Shown here piece after piece: positions 52,337 through 60,381 of a stretch of 64,000 nucleotides of DNA. Made by a program: the position numbers and the translations under genes. The stretch covers positions 2,604,001-2,668,000 of the forward strand of contig NZ_CP076039.1 in NCBI RefSeq assembly GCF_014529625.1. Reading direction: 5' to 3'. Position 1 is the first letter of the stretch. Each line of letters begins with the position of its first letter. The DNA is from Candidatus Pelagisphaera phototrophica (GTDB lineage: Bacteria > Verrucomicrobiota > Verrucomicrobiia > Opitutales > Opitutaceae). The notes below the pieces were generated by a model that saw nothing but the letters and a program-made list of their open reading frames with translations, was not told the DNA's origin and ran no database searches.

Positions 52337-53995
52337 ATGAAGAAAACTCGCATTCCCATGAACACCTTATGGCATTTCTTAAAGATTAGCGCGTGCATCG
52401 CTGCCCTTGCCTGTTTCTCGCAACGCGCCGCATCCAAACCTAACATCGTTTTCATCATGTCGGACGACCATACTTGGCAAGCGATTGGCAGCTACGGCAG
52501 CCACCTGAAAGAAGTTGCCCCCACCGCAAATATTGACCGACTGGTCGACGAAGGCATTCTTCTTAAAAACGTCTTCTGCACGAATTCCATCTGCACACCC
52601 AGCCGTGCTACCATACTGAGTGGACAATACAGTCACAAAAATGGAGTCCTTACACTCGCCGATACATGGAATCGAGACCACCAACCCAACCTAGCCGTCG
52701 AAATGCAGAGAGCGGGTTACGAGACCGCGATTGTTGGCAAATGGCACCTGCATTCTGAACCGGTCGGCTTCGACTACTACAAAGTGCTCCCTGGCCAGGG
52801 TCTCTATTTTAACCCTCTGCTCAAAGAAAAAGGTAAGCCATGGAAAGACGCTAATCAGGGAGGAGAAGTACACGAGGGCCACTCCAGCGATGTCATAGGC
52901 AACGAGACCCTGAAGTGGCTCCGGGAAAAAAGAACAGACGACAAGCCCTTCTTCCTCATGTGCCACTTCAAGGCGCCCCACGGTTTATGGGAGTACGCTC
53001 CTCGCTTTAAGGACCTGTATGCAGACACGGATATACCAGAGCCTCATTCCCTTTTTGAGGACAATTCCGATCGCTCCGATGGATCTCGTAACTTCGGAAG
53101 TACCGTTGGCCCCACAAACCAGATACGTAACCGCGTCACTCGGATGCAGTCTAAAATCTGGCCTAACGGCCCTCTTGACATATCCGGAATGGACGAGAAA
53201 GCCCAAACCCGTGCCGCCTATCAACGCTATCTAAAAGACTACTTGCGATGCGTCGCCGGCATTGACGAAAACGTCGGTCGCATTCTCGATTACTTAGATC
53301 AAGCTGGGCTGGCTAAGGACACGCTTGTTGTATATACCGGTGATCAAGGTATGATGCTCGGCGAGCATGATCGCGTCGACAAGCGCTGGGCATTCGAAGA
53401 ATCCATGCGCATGCCGTTCATCGTCCGCTACCCAAAGGAAATTAACGCCAATAGCATCAACAAAGACATCATTAACAACACGGACTTCGCCCCAACTTTA
53501 CTTGACTTCGCTGGCGGCAAAGCGCCGCCGGAAATGCAAGGGCAGTCCTTTCGCAGAAACCTAGCCGGCAAAACTCCCCGAAACTGGAGGCGTGATACCT
53601 ACTACCGATACTGGATGCATCGCGCTCACCACGACACTCCAGCTCACTACGCCCTTAGAACCGAACGCTACAAACTTATATTCTATTACGGTCTTCCCCT
53701 TCACCCAACCCTCAATGCCATAGCTGCAAATGAAACCGAAGTTGTGACCGAGGCCAACATGCATATGATTTCCTCATGGGATATTTCCAAGGCCAAGCCC
53801 ACGCCTGCCGGACTGGAACTCTACGATTTGGAAAAAGATCCCTATGAACAGCAAAACGTTTACGGAGACCCTGTTTACGCTGAAGTTGCCGCAAAACTCA
53901 AACAGAGACTTCTCGCTCTGAAAAAGGAAGTTGGCGACATCGACGAACCCTATCCGGAGCTCATGACTCGACGAGAAAAAGCATGGCGAAACTAG
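52337..53995 (+). CDS. Secreted sulfatase (S1 family)
   Basis: About 552 residues from ATG 52337; the longer frame from 52295 runs into fdhD. Signal peptide (FLKISACIAALACFSQRAA). Landmarks: NIVFIMSDDHTWQAIGSYG (metal Asp43-Asp44), active-site NSICTPSRATILSGQYSHKN with Cys86 and Arg90, VGKWHLHSEP, FFLMCHFKAPHGLWEYAPR, VVYTGDQGMMLGEHDRVDKR-W and LELYDLEKDPYEQQNV. It matches the sulfatases with 'CTPSRATILSG' that act on marine polysaccharides. Canonical motif for the formylglycine enzyme at 43939. Confidence 0.92.
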   Translation: MKKTRIPMNTLWHFLKISACIAALACFSQRAASKPNIVFIMSDDHTWQAIGSYGSHLKEVAPTANIDRLVDEGILLKNVFCTNSICTPSRATILSGQYSHKNGVLTLADTWNRDHQPNLAVEMQRAGYETAIVGKWHLHSEPVGFDYYKVLPGQGLYFNPLLKEKGKPWKDANQGGEVHEGHSSDVIGNETLKWLREKRTDDKPFFLMCHFKAPHGLWEYAPRFKDLYADTDIPEPHSLFEDNSDRSDGSRNFGSTVGPTNQIRNRVTRMQSKIWPNGPLDISGMDEKAQTRAAYQRYLKDYLRCVAGIDENVGRILDYLDQAGLAKDTLVVYTGDQGMMLGEHDRVDKRWAFEESMRMPFIVRYPKEINANSINKDIINNTDFAPTLLDFAGGKAPPEMQGQSFRRNLAGKTPRNWRRDTYYRYWMHRAHHDTPAHYALRTERYKLIFYYGLPLHPTLNAIAANETEVVTEANMHMISSWDISKAKPTPAGLELYDLEKDPYEQQNVYGDPVYAEVAAKLKQRLLALKKEVGDIDEPYPELMTRREKAWRN

Positions 53996-54066
53996 CCTTA
54001 CTCCACAAGGTCCACACTTTTCCTCATCATTTTTAAAGCAGCCATTCAACATCCTCTTTACATAAC

Positions 54067-55047
54067 ATGAAATTTCGATGCTTCATCCCTTCTCTCCTAG
54101 TATTTCAGCTCGTATCTAATAGTTGCCTACAAGCGCAAAACGAAAATCAGCTCACTCAAAACGACATCCTCGCCATGGTAGAGGAATTGTCCAATTGGGG
54201 TCGCTGGGGCGTGGACGACCAGTTGGGAGCCATCAATCTTATAACGCCTCAAAAACGCCAAGAGGCCGCTAAACTCGTTCAACTCGGAATATCCGTTTCC
54301 CTCGCTCGGGATGTCGAAACAGAGCTTGCCGCCGACAACCCGAATCCGTTCCAGCACAAAATGCTTTCCGATGGTCTAAACTTGCATGCCCAGTGGTGCT
54401 CGGATAACTTCTCCGTTTCCTACCATGGATTCGCCCACTCCCACATCGATTCACTCTGCCACTACGTTCACGAACAAACTCTTTACAACGGGATCTCCGC
54501 CAAAGTGGTGACTCCAGAGGGCGCAAAGAAACTCGACGTACACAATCTGAAGAACGGCGTCTTTACTCGTGGGATTCTTATAGACGGTCCCGCTCTGAAA
54601 GGAGTCGACTACCTGGAACCTGGAACCGCGATTTATCCAAGCGACTTAGACGCTTGGGAAAAAAAGATAGGCGTCAAAAGCGCTAGAGGCGATGTCGTCC
54701 TCATCTACACCGGCAGATGGGCGAGGCGTGAAGCCGTTGGCCCCTGGAACGGTACCCAGGCCGGACTGCATGCTACCTCCGCTCGCTGGCTGAGGGAACG
54801 CGACATCTCCGTTCTGGGAAGCGATGGTGGCAGCGAAGTATCACCTTCAGGAATACCAGGCGTGAACAGCCCTATTCATCTTCTAATGCTACACTCTATG
54901 GGGGTTCACATGCTAGACAATCTCGATCTTGAAGAGCTCAGTCAGAAAACGAAAGAGCTCAAGCGATGGGACTTTCTAATCACCTTCGCTCCACTCGCAG
55001 TCGAAGGGGGAACGGGTTCACCCCTTAACCCGATAGCCATTTTTTAA
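54067..55047 (+). CDS. Secreted cyclase-family (kynurenine-formamidase-like) hydrolase
   Basis: 326 residues with signal peptide (SLLVFQLVSNSCLQAQ). WGRWGVDDQLGAINLITPQK is a hallmark of the 'cyclase family' (PF04199). The metal site appears as HGFAHSHIDSLCH, close to the family's HxGTHxDxPxH with changes at Gly-Thr, and LIYTGRWARRE plus VSPSGIPGVNSPIHLLML follow. Family members hydrolyse amides or cyclic compounds; exported versions are of unknown role. It lies 71 bp after the sulfatase and 11 bp before the subtilase, all in one direction. Confidence 0.82.
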   Translation: MKFRCFIPSLLVFQLVSNSCLQAQNENQLTQNDILAMVEELSNWGRWGVDDQLGAINLITPQKRQEAAKLVQLGISVSLARDVETELAADNPNPFQHKMLSDGLNLHAQWCSDNFSVSYHGFAHSHIDSLCHYVHEQTLYNGISAKVVTPEGAKKLDVHNLKNGVFTRGILIDGPALKGVDYLEPGTAIYPSDLDAWEKKIGVKSARGDVVLIYTGRWARREAVGPWNGTQAGLHATSARWLRERDISVLGSDGGSEVSPSGIPGVNSPIHLLMLHSMGVHMLDNLDLEELSQKTKELKRWDFLITFAPLAVEGGTGSPLNPIAIF

Positions 55048-55058
55048 AGGCTCAATTG

Positions 55059-56696
55059 ATGAAGTATCGCCTTGCGTTACTGGTAGCCATTTTGGCGCTT
55101 GTCTATTTCGGAGGCCGGTATGCTTACGACGGTGTTTTTCAGGCCGAAGATCCAAAGGATACCTCTTGGACAGAAAACAAGGACCCAACCCCAATGCCTG
55201 ACTTTGTTGAACTCGCAGAATCGCATCCATTTGAAAACAAAGGCACTTATACATTGCCTGAGTTCTCACCACCAGATGGATTGGCAAAACGGGGCGAACT
55301 TCTAGTGTCTTTTGCAGATCCGCAATCCTATCGGTATTTTCTAGGTTCCTCCGATCACAATCGTATCCGAATTATTGATAGAAACGACCTTCTTAATTCT
55401 ATTCGCCTCGGCGTTCACAACGAAGAAGCGGCTAGTCGAATCCGTGACCTAGCCGGAAGCGATGCGTCCTTTGACTATAACTACGTCGTTGCGGCACCCA
55501 ATAGTCCGCAACCTTCTCCAAGCAGAAGAGCGGGTGTTCCATTCGAAAACCAGGCTCTCGAATGGCTAGGCGTTCCTAGAGAACACGAAGATTGGGGCCA
55601 AGGCGTCAAGATCGCGATCCTCGATACCGGCGTAGCCGAGCACTTTATTCTAGGGGATAAAAGCATCGAGCGAAAAATACTGGTCGAGTCTACTGAAAAC
55701 CCCGATTCCGAGTACAACGGCCATGGCACCGCTATCGCATCAATCCTAATTGGAGAAGATGGTCTCGGAATCGCGCCTGCTGCGGACTTGATCAGTATCC
55801 AAGTCATGGATTCTGATGGCCTTGGCGATAGCTTTACTTTAGCCGAGGGCATTATTGAAGCGGTCGACTCGGGAGTATCCGTTATCAGCATGAGCCTTGG
55901 AAGCTACGGGTACACTCGAGTTCTCGACGACGCGGTCGCCTATGCCTTATCAAGGGGAGTCGCCCTGGTCGCGTCAGCAGGCAATGACGGGGGCAACATG
56001 GTTCCTTACCCTGCCCAGTTTCAAGGTGTGATCGGGGTCGGGGCCATCGATGCGGATAGTAAGCGAGCGGAGTTTTCCAACTATAGTCCCTCGGTAGATA
56101 TTGCGGCTCCGGGTGTGGGGGTCTTCGCGGCCTGGGGTGATGAAGAATGGATCAGTTTCTCCGGAACATCGGCCGCCGCCCCCTATGTTTCCGGCAGTAT
56201 TGCGGCCACTCTTTCCCTCAATCCGAGCCTCGGCCCTCAGGAAGCCGCAGATCTTCTTCTCCAATATGCAGACGATGGCGGTGCTCCCGGTGTGGATGTC
56301 GAGACCGGAAATGGAACCCTGAATATAGATCGGGTTTTAAGTCGCGACGAGCCCAACATTTACGACGCAGCTGTCGGCGATTTCTATTTAGACTACTCGC
56401 AAGCAACCGCATCCGCCATCCCCCTTCTCGTAACTGTAGAAAACCGAGGGACCGAACGACTCAATAGCGTGTCCATGGAAATCGTCCAGAACGGCGGTTT
56501 CCCACAAAAAGTCTACCTCGGCAGCCTTCTCGAGAACGAAACAACCGCACACACGATTTACCTGGATAGAACCCAGCTCGCCCCGGAATTCGGCTACACA
56601 ATACAAGCAGAGACTATCATCTCTGGACGAGAGGATTCCCGGTCAGACAATGACGCCAAATCAGGATCGCTGGTCATCGCCACCGAGGAACCTTAG
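55059..56696 (+). CDS. Membrane-anchored subtilisin-like serine protease with CARDB domain
   Basis: 545 residues from ATG 55059 (AAAGG eight bases upstream). An N-terminal hydrophobic helix (LALLVAILALVYFGGRYAY) anchors or exports it. After a prodomain of about 120 residues comes the S8 core with the full triad: Asp in KIAILDTGVAEH, His in YNGHGTAIASIL and Ser in SFSGTSAAAPYVSGS, plus ASAGNDGG oxyanion Asn. The C-terminal 100 residues (DAAVGDFYLDYSQATASAIP, LLVTVENRGTERLNSVSMEI) form a CARDB-type adhesion module. Likely envelope protease; target unknown. Confidence 0.9.
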   Translation: MKYRLALLVAILALVYFGGRYAYDGVFQAEDPKDTSWTENKDPTPMPDFVELAESHPFENKGTYTLPEFSPPDGLAKRGELLVSFADPQSYRYFLGSSDHNRIRIIDRNDLLNSIRLGVHNEEAASRIRDLAGSDASFDYNYVVAAPNSPQPSPSRRAGVPFENQALEWLGVPREHEDWGQGVKIAILDTGVAEHFILGDKSIERKILVESTENPDSEYNGHGTAIASILIGEDGLGIAPAADLISIQVMDSDGLGDSFTLAEGIIEAVDSGVSVISMSLGSYGYTRVLDDAVAYALSRGVALVASAGNDGGNMVPYPAQFQGVIGVGAIDADSKRAEFSNYSPSVDIAAPGVGVFAAWGDEEWISFSGTSAAAPYVSGSIAATLSLNPSLGPQEAADLLLQYADDGGAPGVDVETGNGTLNIDRVLSRDEPNIYDAAVGDFYLDYSQATASAIPLLVTVENRGTERLNSVSMEIVQNGGFPQKVYLGSLLENETTAHTIYLDRTQLAPEFGYTIQAETIISGREDSRSDNDAKSGSLVIATEEP

Positions 56697-56754
56697 AGAC
56701 TTTGCTTAGCCTAGGACTGTTTTTGTCTTACCCCATCAGCTATTGTTGATTTCT

Positions 56755-57159
56755 ATGAAAGTTACCGACATTGCCTTCACCGGATATCCTGTTACGAATA
56801 TGCCACGTGCCCGCGACTTTTACGAAAAGAAGCTAGGGCTCAGTCCAACCGTCTATGAGCTGGAAAAGGGTGCCTCATGGGTAGAGTACGAGATGCGATC
56901 GGGCACGCTCGCCATCACAGACATTGATCTTAATTGGCAACCCCAAGACAACGGACCTTCCATCGCTTTGGAAGTCGATGATTTCGATGCGATGATGATC
57001 CATCTAAGGGATAATGGTTTCACTATCTGTGCCGACAAAATCGATACTCCCGTTTGCGAGATTGGAACCATACAGGACAGCGAAGGTAACATGATCACGA
57101 TCTTTTCCAAAAAGGCGGTGTATTCGGAATTTTCAAACGCTATCGTGAATTCGGCATAA
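56755..57159 (+). CDS. VOC-family (glyoxalase-like) protein
   Basis: 134 residues from ATG 56755. One vicinal-oxygen-chelate unit in two beta-alpha-beta halves: DIAFTGYPVTNMPRARDFYE-KKLGL, then ALEVDDFDAMMIHLRDNGFT and IQDSEGNMITIFSK. The metal Glu near the end is present (DSEGN); the first-half metal position is not the usual His. Members include lyases, dioxygenases and resistance proteins; role open. Confidence 0.85.
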   Translation: MKVTDIAFTGYPVTNMPRARDFYEKKLGLSPTVYELEKGASWVEYEMRSGTLAITDIDLNWQPQDNGPSIALEVDDFDAMMIHLRDNGFTICADKIDTPVCEIGTIQDSEGNMITIFSKKAVYSEFSNAIVNSA

Positions 57160-57269
57160 TAACAACCAACTTGTGGCGCGCCGGAGGATGGGAGGACCAG
57201 CCGCTACAAGATTCGACCTTTCCAACCACAGTTATCTGGGCGACGTTTCGCTCCCCTGATCGAACTATT

Positions 57270-57662
57270 ATGAGCGAAGGTAAATCGGGCGTCACTCCCA
57301 CTAAATTTGGCACTTTTGGCGGCCTCTTTACGCCTAGCACCCTCACGATGCTCGGAGTCATAATATTCCTGCGATTTGGCCAAGTGGTCGGCCAGAACGC
57401 GGACCCGGTTAAGGCAGAATCCAAGATCCAATCGTTGATTGAGACACCTCGCGCGAAAGCGACGCCACGTATTGTGAGAAGCGACGATACCTAATCGGAA
57501 ATGAGAGTTCGCTCTGCCTCCGCCGCAATCGTATTTATAGGATTTGAAGTTCCAGTCGAAGGGAACGAAGATCCTTTTATGCAAACGATATCCGAACATG
57601 TCAGCGACTTGCCCAATCTAATTCTCGTCTCCAGTGCTGGGAACACCTCACTAACCGCATAA
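57270..57662 (+). pseudogene. SLC12-like (APC superfamily) transporter with its middle deleted
   Basis: MSEGKSGVTPTKFGTFGGLF then TPSTLTMLGVIIFLRFGQVV is the exact start of bacterial cation-chloride-cotransporter-like proteins (KxGTFxGVFxPxxLTxLGVIxFLRxG). After one helix the frame jumps to AESKIQSLIETPRAKATPRI, hits TAA at 57492, and continues in the same frame with RSASAAIVFIGFEVPVEGNE, then LPNLILVSSAGNTSLTA to TAA 57662, which is the family's C-terminal cytoplasmic end. The remaining eleven or so helices, about 2 kb, are missing. Dead gene. Confidence 0.8.
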
Positions 57663-57692
57663 TAAGAGTTTTTTCTGCCAACCTCAACTTTT

Positions 57693-58439
57693 ATGGCTAA
57701 AAACAACTTCTACTTTCCTTTGATCATCGTAATAGGTCTATTTTTCACCTCGTGCACTCTCCGCGATGCCGATACGTCCGATCAAATATTGAAATCGTAT
57801 GAAATCGCCTTCACCCAATCCTCCATCGTCATCGATGGTAAATTAAACGAGGGCGCTTGGAAGTCCGTACCACCTGTCGACGATTTTCAGTTCCCCTGGT
57901 GGACGGAGGGAAAAAAGGAGAAAACGAAGGCCAAACTTTTGTGGGACGATCGATACCTATATGTCAGTTTTGTCTGCAAGGACTCTCACATCTGGGCCGA
58001 ACATACTGATCGCGACTCGCCCGTCTACAAAGACGATTGCGTCGAAATTTTCACCTCCCCCAACCCTGACAATTTGATGGACTACTTCAATATCGAGATG
58101 AACGTAAAAGGCATATCTCTCGACTTCCAACATCCGGAAGGTCCGGGTAGCAAAGTCTCCTGGGATCCAGACATTCGAATTGCCACCTCGATCGTTGGTA
58201 CGCTCAATGACGATTCAGACACCGACAGTCTTTGGACCCTCGAAGTCGCCATTCCTTTCGCGGCATTTTCCCACGTCGCTAAAAACACTCCACCTAAACC
58301 CGGCGATGATTGGCGTCTCAACCTCCATCGCCTCGGCGGACAGACCAATTTCCAATACAGCCAATGGAATCCCTCGAAATCTGATAAGGTGCTCTTCCAC
58401 GCTCCGGAGTTTTTCGGCCGAGTAACTTTCGTTAAATAA
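57693..58439 (+). CDS. CBM9-like carbohydrate-binding lipoprotein
   Basis: 248 residues with lipoprotein signal LIIVIGLFFTSCTLRD (lipobox FTSC). The domain begins SSIVIDGKLNEGAWKSVPPV and continues KTKAKLLWDDRYLYVSFVCK-DSHIWA, DDCVEIFTSPNP, YFNIEMNVKGISLD and WTLEVAIPFAAF, the standard run of family 9 carbohydrate-binding (DUF1083-like) sandwiches. Probably an outer-membrane or periplasmic glycan-binding protein. Starts 31 bp after the dead transporter. Confidence 0.85.
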   Translation: MAKNNFYFPLIIVIGLFFTSCTLRDADTSDQILKSYEIAFTQSSIVIDGKLNEGAWKSVPPVDDFQFPWWTEGKKEKTKAKLLWDDRYLYVSFVCKDSHIWAEHTDRDSPVYKDDCVEIFTSPNPDNLMDYFNIEMNVKGISLDFQHPEGPGSKVSWDPDIRIATSIVGTLNDDSDTDSLWTLEVAIPFAAFSHVAKNTPPKPGDDWRLNLHRLGGQTNFQYSQWNPSKSDKVLFHAPEFFGRVTFVK

Positions 58440-58530
58440 CAAACCGGCAAAGAGAACCGGCTTGCCCTGAGCGGTGTCGCAGAGCTCGGTCCCCTTTTGG
58501 AGGGCATTCCAAGAATGTGGTAAAACTCAA

Positions 58531-59187
58531 CTACACCAACGTTGAATCCAAAACTATCTCCAATCGCCCGTCCCTATCTACAAGCAATTGTAACTCTGAA
58601 AAACTAGCCCCTCGCCCGACGATTCTCGATTCATTCATTACCAACGAACTCCCCACGGCGAAAACGCGACATCCTGCATTCAGGGCGGACCGCACACCCG
58701 TCTCAGAATCCTCGAAAACCAAGCAGTCTTCCGGACGGTACCCAAGCTCCATTGACGCCTTCAAGTAAGCCTCTGGATGAGGCTTCCCCTCTAGCACTCC
58801 ATCCGCCGCAACCAGTACACTTGGTATCGGAATGCTTGCCGCCCGCAGCTTTGCCTTGGCCGTGAGAAGGTAGCTTGACGTCGCAATTCCCCATCGACCC
58901 TGCGGTACCTGAGAAAGGAAACTTCGGGCTCCTTCTATCTCCCTGAGGTCAGCCAGCTCCCCGCGCTCTTCCGCCTCGATATCAGCCGCCGCCTGCACCG
59001 CGTCGAGATGGGGAGCCACTGCCGCAACCGTGTCGACCGATCTCGACCCGTGACTACGGTCTTTTATCTCAGAATACGAAACCCCATTTTGCTGGCACCA
59101 TGCTTTCATGACTCGCTCAACAATTCCATTCGAGTCCACTAAAGTCCCATCGAGATCAAATAGGAACGCTTCAAATTTCTGCGACAT
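58531..59187 (-). CDS. HAD-family phosphatase (sugar-phosphatase type)
   Basis: 218 residues. HAD motif I FEAFLFDLDGTLVDSNG (Asp nucleophile), helical cap, motif II GIATSSYLLTAKAKL, motif III Lys in EGKPHPEAYLKA and motif IV CLVFEDSETGVRSALNAG. The arrangement matches sugar-phosphate and phosphoglycolate-type phosphatases such as YfbT/HxpA. Substrate not decided. The gap after its start (59188-59310) holds a dispersed repeat. Confidence 0.88.
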   Translation of the reverse strand: MSQKFEAFLFDLDGTLVDSNGIVERVMKAWCQQNGVSYSEIKDRSHGSRSVDTVAAVAPHLDAVQAAADIEAEERGELADLREIEGARSFLSQVPQGRWGIATSSYLLTAKAKLRAASIPIPSVLVAADGVLEGKPHPEAYLKASMELGYRPEDCLVFEDSETGVRSALNAGCRVFAVGSSLVMNESRIVGRGASFSELQLLVDRDGRLEIVLDSTLV

Positions 59188-59210
59188 TCCTTCAACACTA
59201 CGCAGATGCT

Positions 59211-59268
59211 ATAGTCCAAGTCACGGACTAATGACTTGGGAAGCTCAGGCTAAAGCACTGAGCCACCC
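59211..59268. repeat. Dispersed repeat: hairpin plus 24-bp core shared with 27981-28077
   Basis: CCAAGTCA (59217-59224) and TGACTTGG (59232-59239) are perfect inverted copies. Next to them gctcaggctaaagcactgag (59243-59262) matches 28051-28070 with two mismatches. Confidence 0.65.
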
Positions 59269-59310
59269 ATCTTCGTCCAATCATTCACGATCGCTGAGCA
59301 CATCATTCCC

Positions 59311-60036
59311 CTACTTTCCGTTGTAGAAATCGAATACGAGTACTTTCTCGACATTGGGTCGCACGATTCCGCCAAACTCTTTGTGGGACGGATGCGGGAT
59401 GTACACACCTCGGCCCACTTCGTCCTCAAAAGTGACCAGAAAGCAATGGCTGTATCCATCATCCAATCCTTCCGGACTGTTATTAAAGCCCCACTCGTAA
59501 GCAGCGATCTCTGAGATATCCCCCGGCAAGGAAGTGAATTTCGTCTCGATCGCTTCCTGCGATTTTTCGGTCATTCCTTCTTTGAAATCAAAAAGCACAA
59601 CATGGCGCAGCTTTCCATCCGTATCAGTCGCCCCCTGCGAGTCCGTAGCAAAAAAGTCGACCACCGTTACCTTGTCCAGAGAAGGAAGCAGCAGATCGAC
59701 AAACGCTTTATGATCCGGATGTGGCAAGTACTCTGCCCGGCCCGAATCATCAGCAAAACTCACTAGAAAACAGTGCGTGAACCCATTGGCCTTTCCTTCA
59801 ATGCTCACATCGGTACCCCACTGATACTCGACAATCGACGGAATCTTTGAGGGCAACTCCCCAAAGGCGTCCACTATCTTACCCACCTGGGCATCGGTTG
59901 CCTCATCCTTGAACTTAAAGAGTACGACATGTCGCAGTAGCGGCACCTTGCTTGAGGCGGATTCTGAGTCAGGATCGGAAGAGCAACCAAAAGTCATAGC
60001 AAGAATAGAAATTAAAAGGGCAAATCGAGTCAACAT
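59311..60036 (-). CDS. Lipoprotein with two Dabb (dimeric alpha/beta barrel) domains
   Basis: 241 residues. Lipobox in LLISILAMTFGCSSD. Two homologous Dabb units: LRHVVLFKFKDEATDAQVGK through YLPHPDHKAFVDLLLPSLDK-VTVVDFF (about residues 34-130), and LRHVVLFDFKEGMTEKSQEA through YIPHPSHKEFGGIVRPNVEK-VLVFDFY (about 143-240). Dabb proteins normally dimerise through single domains; this fusion would form a barrel within one chain. Envelope location is set by the lipid anchor. Function of exported Dabb proteins is not known. Confidence 0.88.
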   Translation of the reverse strand: MLTRFALLISILAMTFGCSSDPDSESASSKVPLLRHVVLFKFKDEATDAQVGKIVDAFGELPSKIPSIVEYQWGTDVSIEGKANGFTHCFLVSFADDSGRAEYLPHPDHKAFVDLLLPSLDKVTVVDFFATDSQGATDTDGKLRHVVLFDFKEGMTEKSQEAIETKFTSLPGDISEIAAYEWGFNNSPEGLDDGYSHCFLVTFEDEVGRGVYIPHPSHKEFGGIVRPNVEKVLVFDFYNGK

Positions 60037-60381
60037 GGTGAGGTGCGAACAGGTTTTTATGAAATCAGAATGAATTTCTCAGATAGAAACCGGATGGACT
60101 CAATAGCAAATACGCAATACAATCTCAGTCTCCCTCCCCTCAAACGAGCAAACCTTTGGTGCTTTACGATAACTCATCAAGAGTGGTGGCCCTTAATGCT
60201 AAACCCTATCAATTGACTCTGCACCCAGCCAGCCGTCGTTTTTGTACAAAGCTTAGATGGAATCGTCCTAGTCGCAGAGAACCGAATTAACCGATAATCG
60301 CACTCTACTCTCCACCCTGAATTGACAGACGACGAGGGACCCGCATTTCTATTCGTCCGTCTCATTTTTTATGATTATCCA
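60037..60381. promoter_or_regulatory. Divergent intergenic region before pyc
   Basis: 345 bp between the Dabb gene (leftward) and pyc (rightward). It must hold the pyc promoter. The pyc frame is open from 60322, but the family start is at 60382. No clear operator or riboswitch was recognised. Confidence 0.35.
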
